A DNA stretch of 59,742 nt from Citromicrobium sp. (GCA_003248395.1 QFNA01000014.1:1-59742), one strand, 5' to 3'. Counted from the first letter of the stretch, positions 26,590 through 36,188 are shown. Program-made: numbers and translations. Notes: a model not told the origin generated them from the sequence alone.

Positions 26590-28956
26590 TCACCGGAAAC
26601 CGAGGTTCTTGAGGCTGAAATACACCTGGAAAGTATCGCCCCGCTGCGCGTCGCCGGACGACACGTAATCGCGCCGCCAGGTCAGCCCCATTTCGAGACA
26701 ATCGTCGTTATAGGCCACGCCCAGCCGTGTGCGGATCGGCTGGAAACCGTCGCTCGACAACGTCGGGTCTTCCTCGCGGTCGGTGAGGTTGAAGACGCCC
26801 GATCCGAACACCGACCAGTAATTGGCGAAGGCGACGCGCGCGGCGGCGCGCAATTCCTCGCGGTCCTGCAGGTCTTCGACGGTCGTGATGTTGCGATTGA
26901 GGCGGACGTAGCCGAGTTCGGCATAGGTGCTGCTGCTGCCGATGGTCGCATCGATCTCGTTGCGCCGGACGTCGAGGCTGTCCTTGTCGAGCCGGTAGCG
27001 GTGAACGAGGCTGACGAAGTTGCGGTAGCGAACCTCTGTCCGCCCGACGATATCGCTCACCTTTTCCGACAGTCCGGTGCCGTTGGGCAGGATATCGCGA
27101 TCCTGGTCGAGCCGGTATGACTGGCCGACCGTCGTCTTGATATCCCACCCCGGCCGGCGCAATTCCCAGTCGAACCCGTAGGTCACGCGCGCGCCGTCTT
27201 CGATCCGGTCGTAGCCCGGGAAGCGGTTCAGCGCGAACAGGTTCGAATCCTCCAGATCGATGGCCCGCGCGTCTTCATTGGGAATGTCGAGATTGCGGAT
27301 CGGAGGCGTGGCGACGAACTGGACGCGCGGCGTGAAAACCTGAGTCCCGCCCAGCATTTCGCCCACGAAGGGCCATTCGACGTCGACCGCGCCGAGCGCG
27401 ACGCCGCGCGTTTCCCATCCGGGATTGCCGCGATAGATGACGGTATCGGTCAGCGCATTGTCGTCGGAATGGTAGACGTCCCCGCGCAAGAGGCCGGTGA
27501 GGGTAATCACCTGGCCCATGCCGGTGATGCGCTTCATGTCCCATTGCGCGCGGGCAAATGCACGCTGGGTGTCCTGCCCTTCGCTGCGCATGATGGCGAG
27601 CGAATTGGCCTGCAACTGGACCTTCCCACCGAAGACCGGATCGTCGAGGTTGAGCCGGTAGTCGAGCGCGGGAAGGGCGACGGGCACTTGGCCCTGGTCC
27701 TGGTTCAGCCGCAGCGTCTGTGTGGCCCAGCCGGCGAGCGAGAAATAGGAATTGTCGTCGATCCGCTCGAGCTCGACGGTCGAGCGCAGCCGGTCGTCGC
27801 GGCTGATGTCGTAACGCCTCAGGAAGGTCTTGTCCGTGGCGCGTCGGATCGAACCGGTCAGGCTCCACTGCGGGTCGAACTGGAATTTGCCGTTCGCAAA
27901 GACGTAGCCGCGAAAATCGGACTTGCCCTGCGGATCGAGCGTTTCGAAATCGGTAATGCGGCGGCTGTGCGTCGCATAGCCGGTAACTTGGTACGCGCCC
28001 TTGTCGGTCAGGTGGCGGAACTGCGCAGAGACCATCGGCTTGGCCTCCGTGTACAGATAGGCCGAGGTGGTAAGGTCCTTGTTTTCCGCCAGCCGCACGT
28101 AATAGCTGCCCGAAACCTCGACGCCGTTGCTTTCCGAGACGCGCAGGTCCGGAACCAGGAAGCCCGATACCGGGCCACCGTCCGTCCGGATCGACAGGCC
28201 GGGCAATGGCAGGATGCGAGCGCCGAACAGTTCGAGATAGGCATTGCTGAACCGCACCCGGGAATCGGACGGATCATAGGTCACGCGCTCGGCGGTGATG
28301 CGCCAGCTCGGTTCCTTGGGGCAGCCCTGCGGTGTTTCCACTTCGCAGGCGCTGTATGCCGCCCGTGTAAGAGCGACCGTTCCGTCCTCCTCGCGCACGC
28401 CGCGCTCGGCAGCCAGCCGCCCGCCCTGGCGCAGCGCAAGGAGCAGGTCCTCCATCTCGCCTGCTTCGAACTCGTCGGTCAGTTCGACGCTTTCGGTGAA
28501 GAGCTGATTACCGTTCTCGTCGACGAACCGGACATTTCCGGTGGCGAGAATCTTGCCGGTGGTGCTGTTCCAGGTCACCTGGTCGGCGCGCACCGATCGG
28601 TCGCCCGATTGCAGCAGGACATTGCCTTCTGCAGTGACCGTCTCGTTGTCGCTGCTGTAGCTGAGAATGTCGGATTCGAACGCAATCTGGCGGTCGCCCG
28701 CGGCATTGAATTCCGGGCGCGGCGGGGGGAGGTCCAGCTCCTCTTCGCGTTCGGAAAGGTCGTCGGCCTCGCCCTCCGGCGGCGCGATCTCCATCCCGTC
28801 GGGGCTGGCGCCACCGGGTTCCTGCACCGTGCCGGTGCCGGTCGCGGCCCCTTCCTGCGCGTGCAGCGGATTACCGAGCGACAGGGCGGCAAGGGCCGTC
28901 GCGGTCCCAAGCATGCGCTGCGCACGGTTACGCCTGATCTCGATGCGGGGGGCCAT
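26590..28956 (-). CDS. lptD: LPS-assembly outer-membrane protein LptD
   Basis: A 788-residue protein starting at ATG 28954-28956. It has a basic N-terminus and signal peptide ending NPLHAQ. The OstA/jellyroll region follows (IAFESDILSYSSDNETVTAE, ADQVTWNSTTGKILATGNV), then a long LptD barrel (RITAERVTYDPSDSRVRFSN onward). Two Cys near residues 230-240 (SACEVETPQGCP) and one near the C-terminus (DDCLEMGLTWRRDY) could supply disulfides. With LptE it inserts lipopolysaccharide in the outer leaflet, so the organism has an Lpt pathway. It is divergent from pepA with 100 bases between starts. Confidence 0.93.
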   Translation of the reverse strand: MAPRIEIRRNRAQRMLGTATALAALSLGNPLHAQEGAATGTGTVQEPGGASPDGMEIAPPEGEADDLSEREEELDLPPPRPEFNAAGDRQIAFESDILSYSSDNETVTAEGNVLLQSGDRSVRADQVTWNSTTGKILATGNVRFVDENGNQLFTESVELTDEFEAGEMEDLLLALRQGGRLAAERGVREEDGTVALTRAAYSACEVETPQGCPKEPSWRITAERVTYDPSDSRVRFSNAYLELFGARILPLPGLSIRTDGGPVSGFLVPDLRVSESNGVEVSGSYYVRLAENKDLTTSAYLYTEAKPMVSAQFRHLTDKGAYQVTGYATHSRRITDFETLDPQGKSDFRGYVFANGKFQFDPQWSLTGSIRRATDKTFLRRYDISRDDRLRSTVELERIDDNSYFSLAGWATQTLRLNQDQGQVPVALPALDYRLNLDDPVFGGKVQLQANSLAIMRSEGQDTQRAFARAQWDMKRITGMGQVITLTGLLRGDVYHSDDNALTDTVIYRGNPGWETRGVALGAVDVEWPFVGEMLGGTQVFTPRVQFVATPPIRNLDIPNEDARAIDLEDSNLFALNRFPGYDRIEDGARVTYGFDWELRRPGWDIKTTVGQSYRLDQDRDILPNGTGLSEKVSDIVGRTEVRYRNFVSLVHRYRLDKDSLDVRRNEIDATIGSSSTYAELGYVRLNRNITTVEDLQDREELRAAARVAFANYWSVFGSGVFNLTDREEDPTLSSDGFQPIRTRLGVAYNDDCLEMGLTWRRDYVSSGDAQRGDTFQVYFSLKNLGFR

Positions 28957-29056
28957 GGCTTGCCTATCGCACTGCCCGCGCCTAATCGCAATCGCCATAA
29001 GACCGGCATGCCCCGCCTGCATGCCATCAACGCCGTAAGAATTCTCGGGAGTTTTC

Positions 29057-30517
29057 ATGCAAGTCCAGTTCAGCCAGTCTCGCCCGCAAGCGGCGCGCCT
29101 CATTGCCCAAACGGTCGCGAAGGGCAAGCTCCCCGACGATCTTCCCGCTGCAATGAGGGCTGGTGCAGAGGCTGCTCGCTTCAAGGGCAACCCCGGTCAG
29201 GTCTTCGATGGCTTCGTGGAGCGTGACGGCAGCGTCGCCCGGCTGGTGCTTGCCGGTGCGGGCGAGGAAGGGGCCGAGGCAAGGCTCGCCAACCTCGAGA
29301 AGGCGGGCGCGGGGATTGCGGCGAAGTTCCAGTGCAGCGGCGACGAGGAACTCGTGCTCGACGTTTCCGGTAGCGGACTGTCGGCAGAGGAGGTCGCGCA
29401 TGTCCTGCTTGGACTGCGGCTCCGGAATTGGCGCTACGACATTTATCGCACGCGCATGAAGGACGAGCAGAAGATCACGCTCAACCGCGTTACCGTCGTG
29501 GGCGCAGGGTCCGACACCGCCGAGGCGTGGGACCGCGCGACGGCGCTGGCCGACGGGATCGAACTGACCCGCGAGCTGGTGACCGAGCCTGCCAATGTCA
29601 TCTATCCCGAAACCTTTGTCGAACGATGCAAGGCACGTTTCGAAGGGACGGGTGCGGAGGTCATCGTCCTCGACGAACCGGCGATGGAAAAGCTGGGCAT
29701 GGGCTCGCTGCTCGGCGTCGGCCAGGGATCCTCGCGCGATTCGCGCATCCTCGCGATCCGCTGGAACGGCGGTGAGGCGGGCGAACCGCCGGTCGCTTTC
29801 GTGGGCAAGGGCGTGACCTTCGATACCGGGGGCATTTCGATCAAGCCCGGGCCGGGCATGGAAGACATGAAATGGGACATGGGCGGCGCCGGTGCCGTTG
29901 CCGGCGGGATGCTGGCACTGGTCAAGCGCAAGGCGAAGGCCAATGTCGTCGGCGTATGCGGCCTGGTCGAGAACATGCCCGACGGCAACGCGCAGCGCCC
30001 GGGCGATGTCGTCAAGAGCATGAGCGGACAGACCATCGAAATCCTCAATACCGATGCAGAAGGTCGCCTGGTGCTGGCCGATGCGCTCCACTGGACGCAG
30101 GAAGAATTCCAGCCGTCGCGGATCGTCGATTTCGCAACGCTGACCGGCGCCATTATCATAGCGCTGGGCAATGAATATGCCGGGCTGTTCTCGAACGATG
30201 ACGCCCTGTCGAAGGACCTCGCCGATGCCGGCGACGCCAGCGGCGACAAGGTCTGGCGCCTGCCGCTGGGCAAGGCTTACGACAAGCTCATCGACAGCCC
30301 GATAGCAGACATGAAGAACATCGGCGGCAAGGCGGCCGGTTCGATCACGGCCGCGCAATTCCTGCAGCGTTTCGTTGGCGAAGGTACGCCGTGGGCGCAT
30401 ATCGATATTGCCGGCATGGCGTGGTCGGAAAAGCCGGGCCCGACATGGGGCAAGGGCGCCACAGGGTTCGGCGTTCGCCTGATCGACCGGCTGGTGGCGG
30501 ACACTGCGGAGAAGTAA
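29057..30517 (+). CDS. pepA: Leucyl aminopeptidase (M17 family, PepA-like)
   Basis: A 486-residue M17 enzyme. The catalytic C-terminal domain shows VGKGVTFDTGGISIKPG (metal Lys/Asp), MKWDMGGAGAVAGGM, the family signature NTDAEGRLVLADAL (metal Asp/Glu and catalytic Arg) and HIDIAGMAW. The N-terminal third is variable. It removes N-terminal residues from peptides in the cytoplasm; some PepA proteins also bind DNA. GGAG precedes the ATG. holC follows 9 bases later. Confidence 0.94.
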   Translation: MQVQFSQSRPQAARLIAQTVAKGKLPDDLPAAMRAGAEAARFKGNPGQVFDGFVERDGSVARLVLAGAGEEGAEARLANLEKAGAGIAAKFQCSGDEELVLDVSGSGLSAEEVAHVLLGLRLRNWRYDIYRTRMKDEQKITLNRVTVVGAGSDTAEAWDRATALADGIELTRELVTEPANVIYPETFVERCKARFEGTGAEVIVLDEPAMEKLGMGSLLGVGQGSSRDSRILAIRWNGGEAGEPPVAFVGKGVTFDTGGISIKPGPGMEDMKWDMGGAGAVAGGMLALVKRKAKANVVGVCGLVENMPDGNAQRPGDVVKSMSGQTIEILNTDAEGRLVLADALHWTQEEFQPSRIVDFATLTGAIIIALGNEYAGLFSNDDALSKDLADAGDASGDKVWRLPLGKAYDKLIDSPIADMKNIGGKAAGSITAAQFLQRFVGEGTPWAHIDIAGMAWSEKPGPTWGKGATGFGVRLIDRLVADTAEK

Positions 30518-30526
30518 AGTTTCCGC

Positions 30527-30973
30527 ATGCCGACGCGCGTCGATTTCTATCAGCTCAGCCGCGACCCGGTAGAACTCACCGTCGCCAAGCTGGCGACGAA
30601 GGCGACCACAGCCGGCCATCGCCTGCTGGTCATCGCAGAGCACGCCGAATTGCGGGAACGGATTTCCGAAGCGCTGTGGGCACATGGCAAATCGGATTTC
30701 CTCGCCCACGGCGATGCCGACGCCGCGCATGCACCGCGCCAACCGATCGTTCTGTCGGCGACTTGCGCTGCGCCCAACGACGCCGCCATCGCCATCGTTG
30801 CGGACGGTGCATGGCGGAGCGAGTGCGGCGCCTTCGAGCGCGTGATGCTCCTGTTCGATGCGCAGGCGACGGATGCTGCGCGCGATGTGTGGCGCGAACT
30901 CGCGGGGCGCGAAGACATCGACAACCGCATCTTCAAGCAGACAGCGGCTGGGGGCTGGCGCGAAGGACGCTGA
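30527..30973 (+). CDS. holC: DNA polymerase III chi subunit
   Basis: A 148-residue HolC protein. The start MPTRVDFYQLSRDPVELTVA, LWAHGKSDFLAHGDAD and DRVMLLFDA-type segment (FERVMLLFDAQATDAARDVW) are typical. The chi subunit links the clamp loader to SSB. It lies directly behind pepA, the same order as in many proteobacteria. Confidence 0.93.
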   Translation: MPTRVDFYQLSRDPVELTVAKLATKATTAGHRLLVIAEHAELRERISEALWAHGKSDFLAHGDADAAHAPRQPIVLSATCAAPNDAAIAIVADGAWRSECGAFERVMLLFDAQATDAARDVWRELAGREDIDNRIFKQTAAGGWREGR

Positions 30974-31011
30974 CTCAGGAACACAAGGGCGCTCTGGCCG
31001 TCGCATTTGAT

Positions 31012-31533
31012 ATGCGGTTCCTTTCGTTCGGTTTACTGGCCTCCGCCATGCTCCTGCAGGCATGCGAGAGAGCGCCGTCCTCCGACGATGCCGATCCGCC
31101 CCGGTCAGATCCGAGTGCTTCGGCGGAAGATTATCGCTACGATCCGGAGAGCCGCCGTGTTGTCGCACGCCATACCGACAGCGAGGGCGCGGTCGTGTCC
31201 CTGTCGTCAGGCGAGGATGTTCCGGTCCTGCTGCCCGAACCCTTCCTGCTTTTTCCCGAGGCGGAAGTCACCAATACGACCCAGATCGCACGTGGGGACG
31301 GGCGGATTGCCACCGTCGATTTTGTCACGTCGGCAAGGCGCGCGGACGTCGTGACATTCTATCGCGAAATCGCCAGACGTGCGGGAATCGATCCCGATAC
31401 GGCGATCGATGGCGATACCGCATCGACACTCGCCGGATCGGCACCGGATGGCGAGACGCGGTTCGCCCTGTCGTTGCGGGACGGGAGCGGGCGCGTCAGT
31501 GGCCAACTGACCGTGACGAGCCGGATGGAGTGA
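31012..31533 (+). CDS. Lipoprotein of unknown function
   Basis: A 173-residue protein. ATG 31012 begins a lipoprotein signal (MRFLSFGLLASAMLLQAC). After an acidic linker comes a compact domain (VPVLLPEPFLLFPEAEVTN, GDGRIATVDFVTSARRADVV, TFYREIARRAGIDPDT, LSLRDGSGRVSGQLTVTSR). I do not recognise the family. A longer reading in the same frame through holC and pepA is a shadow; the ATG plus lipobox defines the real start. It lies between holC and ndk. Confidence 0.78.
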   Translation: MRFLSFGLLASAMLLQACERAPSSDDADPPRSDPSASAEDYRYDPESRRVVARHTDSEGAVVSLSSGEDVPVLLPEPFLLFPEAEVTNTTQIARGDGRIATVDFVTSARRADVVTFYREIARRAGIDPDTAIDGDTASTLAGSAPDGETRFALSLRDGSGRVSGQLTVTSRME

Positions 31534-31617
31534 CCTCTTGCCCGTCTGCGCGCGCGCGGCTAGGGGCGCGCGCGAGACCTCTCTCCTCTCCTATCCAATT
31601 TTCGCAAGGAACATCCC

Positions 31618-32040
31618 ATGGCGGTTACCCGCACATTTTCGATCATCAAGCCCGATGCTACGCGCCGCAACCTGACCGGCGCTGTGACCAAGATGCTGGA
31701 AGACGCCGGCCTCCGCGTCGTCGCCTCGAAGCGCATCCAGATGACCCAGGATCAGGCCGAAGGGTTCTACGCCGTTCACAAGGAACGCCCTTTCTTCGGC
31801 GAACTCGTCCAGTTCATGATCAGCGGTCCGGTCGTCGTGCAGGTTCTCGAGGGTGAGGATGCCATCAAGCGGAACCGCGACGTGATGGGCGCGACCAACC
31901 CTGCCGATGCCGACGACGGCACGATCCGCAAGACCTATGCCGAAAGCATCGAGGCCAATTCGGTGCATGGCTCCGATAGCGACGAGAATGCCAAGACCGA
32001 GATCGAATTCTTCTTCGACGAGAACGAACTCGTCGGCTGA
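31618..32040 (+). CDS. ndk: Nucleoside diphosphate kinase
   Basis: A 140-residue Ndk of standard size. It has TFSIIKPDATRRN, the phosphate loop and the active-site region RNRDVMGATNPADADDGTIR and SIEANSVHGSDSDENA with the phosphorylated His (NSVHGSD). CAAGGAA precedes the ATG. It balances NTP and dNTP pools. Upstream 31534-31617 holds a GC-rich alternating hairpin without T-run. Confidence 0.97.
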   Translation: MAVTRTFSIIKPDATRRNLTGAVTKMLEDAGLRVVASKRIQMTQDQAEGFYAVHKERPFFGELVQFMISGPVVVQVLEGEDAIKRNRDVMGATNPADADDGTIRKTYAESIEANSVHGSDSDENAKTEIEFFFDENELVG

Positions 32041-32222
32041 TTTCGACGGCCTCCGGGCGGGGGCATGGGTTCAAGGCAGTGCGGGCGGGATCGAGGTGCA
32101 TCTCTATCTCGCCCATACTGCGAGCCGCATTCGAATGGTGGTCGCACCGGACCCCTGAAATAAGTTCCCGCTGAAACATTTGATAATGTTCAATCCGCGG
32201 TTCGACTGCTAAGTTTCCCCTT

Positions 32223-32663
32223 ATGTTCATGGGGGGTCTCTACTGGCGGTTGTTCACGCGCCACGCTCGCAGGCGAGCGACCTGCGACTTTGTCGCGGCG
32301 GTCAATGCGCGAAAATTCGACCGGGCGCGGCAGCTTTTAGCCGATGATCTGGTCGTTGCCGACCTCAATGGTCACGAGATTTCCGGAGCCGACGACTATA
32401 TCGAGGCGGAGCGCGCCTTTCGCACCGGTTCGGGCAACCCCCACAACCATATCGACACGCTGGACTACGACCGTGGGGATGTGCTGATCCGCGGGCACAA
32501 ATTGAGCGAGCATGGCGATATCGACGGCCCGACGATGTGGCGGGTCGAATTTCATGATCGGTTGATCGCGCGGATCGAAATGACCCGCCCACCGGGGAAG
32601 CTCACGGTCGTGGATTTCAAGCGGAGACAGGACCGAGCCGAAGAAGCCCGCAAATCGGCGTGA
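32223..32663 (+). CDS. NTF2/SnoaL-like domain protein, function unknown
   Basis: A 146-residue protein. The fold is suggested by the N-terminal helix and cone-type layout: FVAAVNARKFDRARQLLADD, LVVADLNGHEISGADDYIEA, then sheet-rich MWRVEFHDRLIARIEMTRPP and a charged tail. The start may be ATG 32223 or ATG 32229. No catalytic function can be assigned. It ends 3 bases before the convergent sulfotransferase stop. The upstream gap 32041-32222 holds no gene that I can support. Confidence 0.7.
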   Translation: MFMGGLYWRLFTRHARRRATCDFVAAVNARKFDRARQLLADDLVVADLNGHEISGADDYIEAERAFRTGSGNPHNHIDTLDYDRGDVLIRGHKLSEHGDIDGPTMWRVEFHDRLIARIEMTRPPGKLTVVDFKRRQDRAEEARKSA

Positions 32664-32666
32664 ATG

Positions 32667-33857
32667 TCACGCGGTGATTCGTTTCAATTGAATGGAATGA
32701 TGTCGATGCGCGCCGCCGGAGTCGCGTGCGACTTCCCTTGCCATGACCTGTAGCGTCTCATCTGAAAGATCGAGTTCGAGCGTGCTATAGACATTTGTCA
32801 TGACCGCGCGCCAATCGCGGTTTATCTCCTCGAAATCGACGAAGGCGATGGGTCCCTTAAAGGAAGCCAGCGCAGCATTGCAGCGTTGCGATCGCAGGGC
32901 GATCTTGTGGCGCCAGTGCCGTTCGAGCCTCGCTTCGTCGTGCGTTCGGCTTTGAAATGCCATCTGGCTCGCGACCAGTGATAGGCTGCTGCTGAGGACA
33001 TCGGCGGTGTCGCGCTCGCAAACGACCAGCCTCGCATCGGGAAACTGAGCGAGCAAGGTCGCAGCATCTTCGTGGAATTGCGGGCATTTGAGAACACGCG
33101 GTTGGGCCGCGTTGCACCTGTGCGCCGCATCTGTCCGGAGGATTCGCGTGAATTCTCTGTAGATCATCGCGCTGTCGCGGGCCTCGCTAAAGGCGAGATA
33201 GGCGGGAATGTGCCACTGCGCCTCGAATGCAGCGGGGGAGAGGGCCGCACTCAGCCAACCGATTTCCTCGTCGGTGCGCGTCGGGTCGAAGGGGTGGAGC
33301 GTATCGAGCCAGGGATTGATGCGTCGCGCGAGTGCGAGAGCGGCCTGCGCCTTGAAAGGCCTCAAGTCCGGAAAACACGGCACCGGATGGTGGCTATCGC
33401 AAAACCGGGTGCCGGCATGCCGTGGATCGGCGGCAAGAAGGCGCTGCATCCTCGTGGTGCCGCTTCGCATCTGGCCCAGCACGATAATCGGCGCAGCAAT
33501 CTTCGTTCGGGCAAGCTCCGGCTGCTTGTTCCACAGCCGGCCCAAGGCGTGTCGTCGCCTGATCGCATTGCGCAATTGCCCATAGGCCATGGTGTGCCCC
33601 AGCGCGTTGAGATCGGCCTGCGCATCGAGCGATTGACAGAGTTTCGCCAGCCGCTCGCGAAAATCGCTCACTTCCTCGGCGCTTCGGACCGAAGTCTCGT
33701 CCTCGGGCGAATAGCCCTTGCTGCCGATCGCCCAGAGATAATCGGGATCGAGCGGCGGCTTGTCATCCCATCCCTTGCGCCAGATGGTGGCGATCAGGTG
33801 ATCGAGCCGCCTGGCGAATTTCGACGTCGCAAACAGGTTGTCGCGTGGCGCCGTCAC
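32667..33857 (-). CDS. Sulfotransferase-family protein
   Basis: A 396-residue protein with the 5'-phosphosulfate-binding loop PIIVLGQMRSGTTRMQRLLA (about residues 125-144) and a later 3'-phosphate region (FPDARLVVCERDTADVLSSS). This matches the sulfotransferase family (Sulfotransfer_3) that is frequent in sphingomonads. The acceptor substrate is unknown. It overlaps the start region of the neighbouring small membrane protein gene by 4 bases, so the two are coupled. Confidence 0.85.
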   Translation of the reverse strand: MTAPRDNLFATSKFARRLDHLIATIWRKGWDDKPPLDPDYLWAIGSKGYSPEDETSVRSAEEVSDFRERLAKLCQSLDAQADLNALGHTMAYGQLRNAIRRRHALGRLWNKQPELARTKIAAPIIVLGQMRSGTTRMQRLLAADPRHAGTRFCDSHHPVPCFPDLRPFKAQAALALARRINPWLDTLHPFDPTRTDEEIGWLSAALSPAAFEAQWHIPAYLAFSEARDSAMIYREFTRILRTDAAHRCNAAQPRVLKCPQFHEDAATLLAQFPDARLVVCERDTADVLSSSLSLVASQMAFQSRTHDEARLERHWRHKIALRSQRCNAALASFKGPIAFVDFEEINRDWRAVMTNVYSTLELDLSDETLQVMAREVARDSGGAHRHHSIQLKRITA

Positions 33858-34063
33858 TCGTCGCCGCTGGCACGGTTTGCGAAAAACCTGGTCACGATCA
33901 GGCGCAGCACATGCGCGCCTGCGAAGGCCGCAGCGACGAGCAGGACAGCTTGTAGCGGATCGACTTCTTCCGCTTGCCAGCTTTGGTCGTCGTCGAGCGC
34001 GATCATCGCAAAAGTGCCGATCGCCAGGACGAAAAAGAGATAAGGCGTGATCCGCCGCATCAA
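33854..34063 (-). CDS. Small two-helix membrane protein
   Basis: 69 residues: a first helix (ITPYLFFVLAIGTFAMIAL), an acidic loop (DDDQSWQAEEVDP), a second helix (LQAVLLVAAAFAGAHVLRLI) and a short polar tail. Family not recognised. Its ATG lies directly after the purN stop codon, and its stop overlaps the sulfotransferase start, so it belongs to the purM-purN transcription direction. Confidence 0.72.
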   Translation of the reverse strand: MMRRITPYLFFVLAIGTFAMIALDDDQSWQAEEVDPLQAVLLVAAAFAGAHVLRLIVTRFFANRASGDE

Positions 34064-35029
34064 CTAGAACTCGTCGGCCGCATCCATCAGGCGGGTCGCG
34101 CTTTTCGGAGCGACTGCACGCCAGCTTCGTGCAAGCCAGTCGGCCACATCATCCCAGTCGAGTCCGCGCCGATTGAGGATGACGCCGATCCAGCCGCTCG
34201 CGCCGTAGAAGGCGGGCTTGTAATAGGCTTGCGGCTGGGCCTCTACCAGGTCGAGCAATTCGTCCATGCTTCCGGTCTTGACCAGCAGACCGATATGGTC
34301 GCTGCCATGATGGCGATCACTGAAATATGCGAAAAACTTGCCTGACTTTTCCGATCCCACGCGAAAGCCGGGCGCACCGTGGCTTTCGCGCTCATGCGTC
34401 TGGGGCAGGGCGAGCGCGAGTGACCGCACCTTTTTAAGCAGGTATTCCGGATTGTTGTCGCGCGACACGAACTGAGCCAGAGCGCGGGGGTAGAGCTGGT
34501 GCTCCGCCAAGCGCACGCGCGCAGCGAGACTTTCGGGCGTTTCCGCTTCGCGAATTGTAACCGGGATCCGCCCCAGTATCGGCCCCGCATCGAGGTCGGG
34601 CGTGACCAGATGCACCGAAACGCCGCCATGATTGTCGCCGTTCGCAATGGCGCGTGCGTGCGTATCGAGCCCGGTGTATTTGGGCAGGAGCGAGGGGTGG
34701 ATATTGAGGATCCGTCCCTCCCACCGCGACACGAACTGCGCGGTCAAGATGCGCATGTAACCGGCGAGGGCAATGTATTCCGCGCCCGCGTCGATCGCAG
34801 CCCGCTCCATCGCCTCGTCGTGATCGGCGCGGGCCATGCCCACGTGCGACAAGGCGAAGGTCGGCACATCCTCTGCAGTCGCAAGCCCAAGCGCCTCGGC
34901 ATCCGGTTGGTTCGACGCCACCAGGACGATTTCGAACGGGGCATCCGGCAGCCGGCTGGCATAGAGAAGCGCCGCCATGTTGGTGCCACGCCCTGAAACG
35001 AATACGGCAACCCTGGCCTTGTCAGCCAT
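34064..35029 (-). CDS. purN: Phosphoribosylglycinamide formyltransferase PurN fused to a C-terminal YjbR/MmcQ-like domain
   Basis: A 321-residue protein, longer than the usual 190-220 residues of PurN. Residues 1-188 are a full PurN: VFVSGRGTNMAALL, catalytic Asn109 and His111 in RILNIHPSLLPKYTG, and Asp145 in HLVTPDLDAGPIL. Residues about 194-315 are a MmcQ/YjbR-type domain (LLKKVRSLALALPQTHERES, KFFAYFSDRHHGSDHIGLLV, PAFYGASGWIGVILNRRGLD). PurN makes formyl-GAR in purine synthesis; the role of the attached domain is unknown. The start overlaps the purM stop by 8 bases. Confidence 0.92.
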   Translation of the reverse strand: MADKARVAVFVSGRGTNMAALLYASRLPDAPFEIVLVASNQPDAEALGLATAEDVPTFALSHVGMARADHDEAMERAAIDAGAEYIALAGYMRILTAQFVSRWEGRILNIHPSLLPKYTGLDTHARAIANGDNHGGVSVHLVTPDLDAGPILGRIPVTIREAETPESLAARVRLAEHQLYPRALAQFVSRDNNPEYLLKKVRSLALALPQTHERESHGAPGFRVGSEKSGKFFAYFSDRHHGSDHIGLLVKTGSMDELLDLVEAQPQAYYKPAFYGASGWIGVILNRRGLDWDDVADWLARSWRAVAPKSATRLMDAADEF

Positions 35030-36119
35030 TGTGGTTCGCCGACCAATCCGCTGCTGCGCCCCAGGATCCTTCCGAGCCGCGAACGGTGCAGCCCTTATCG
35101 CCATCGCCGATCCGGCCGATGGTGAGCACAGTTTCGCCTGCGTCTTCCAGGCGGCCGCGCACGATGTCCACCTGGGCCGGGTCGACCGCCAGCACCATGC
35201 CGACACCACAGTTGAATGTGCGCGCCATCTCGGCCGGTTCGATATTGCCCTGCTGCTGCAGGAACGCCATCAGGCCCGGCTGATCCCAGCCATCGGCGTC
35301 GACCTCGGCATGCGCCCCCTGCGGCAGGACACGGGGAATATTCTCGAGCAGGCCGCCCCCGGTGATATGCGCCATCGCGTCGATTAACCCGTCGCGCACG
35401 ATGGGCAGGAGCGACTTGACGTAAATCCTGGTCGGTTCGAGCAGCGCATCGCCGAGACTTTGCGACGGTGCGAATTCGGCAGGGGCTTCGAGGTCCCAAT
35501 GCTTGTCCGCTGCCAGTTTGCGCACCAGCGAATAGCCGTTCGAATGCACGCCCGAGCTGACAAGACCGAGCAGGATATGGCCCGGAGCCACCCGTTCTCC
35601 GGTCAGTTGCTCGCCACGTTCGACCGCGCCGACGCAAAATCCCGCCAGATCGTAGTCGCCGGGTGCGTACATGCCTGGCATTTCGGCGGTTTCGCCACCA
35701 ATCAGGGCGCAGCCGGCCTGCTTGCAGCCCTCGGCAATCCCTGCGACAACGCGCTCGGCCACGCCGTTTTCGAGTTTACCGGTGGCGAAATAATCGAGGA
35801 AGAAGAGCGGCTCTGCCCCCTGCACGATGAGATCGTTGACGCACATCGCGACGAGGTCGATGCCGACGGTATCGTGCCCGTCGCAGTCGATCGCCAGCTT
35901 GAGCTTCGTGCCGACGCCGTCATTCCCGGCGACGAGCAGGGGATCCTTGTATCCTGCAGCCTTCGGATCGAAAAACCCGCCGAACCCGCCGATCTCGCCA
36001 TCGGCTCCTGGCCGCATCGTCGCCTTGACGAGGGGCCCGATGGCCTTGACCAGCGCATTGCCGGCATCGATCGAGACCCCGGCCTGTTCGTAGGTATAGG
36101 AAGGCTTTTCGCTATTCAT
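35022..36119 (-). CDS. purM: Phosphoribosylformylglycinamidine cyclo-ligase PurM
   Basis: A 365-residue AIR synthetase starting at ATG 36117-36119. Hallmarks are LVAGNDGVGTKLKLAID, DLVAMCVNDLIVQGAEPLFF, LIGGETAEMPGMY and HITGGGLLENIPRVLP. It closes the imidazole ring of AIR using ATP. purM and purN overlap, giving a two-step purine operon. The long frame upstream of the ATG is the shadow of the divergent gene. Confidence 0.96.
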   Translation of the reverse strand: MNSEKPSYTYEQAGVSIDAGNALVKAIGPLVKATMRPGADGEIGGFGGFFDPKAAGYKDPLLVAGNDGVGTKLKLAIDCDGHDTVGIDLVAMCVNDLIVQGAEPLFFLDYFATGKLENGVAERVVAGIAEGCKQAGCALIGGETAEMPGMYAPGDYDLAGFCVGAVERGEQLTGERVAPGHILLGLVSSGVHSNGYSLVRKLAADKHWDLEAPAEFAPSQSLGDALLEPTRIYVKSLLPIVRDGLIDAMAHITGGGLLENIPRVLPQGAHAEVDADGWDQPGLMAFLQQQGNIEPAEMARTFNCGVGMVLAVDPAQVDIVRGRLEDAGETVLTIGRIGDGDKGCTVRGSEGSWGAAADWSANHNG

Positions 36120-36188
36120 CACCCGCCCCTTGCGCATTCGCGCTTGGATTTCCAGACGTGATTGGGCAAAAGGCGCGCTGTTTTCCCC

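Noticed and set aside
30391..31533. 380-residue frame joining pepA, holC and the lipoprotein
   Set aside because: Only the part from ATG 31012 with a lipobox is credible; the upstream part overlaps two known genes in another frame.
31907..32158. 83-residue frame after ndk
   Set aside because: Its first half is a shadow of ndk and the rest has no start, ribosome-binding site or family likeness.
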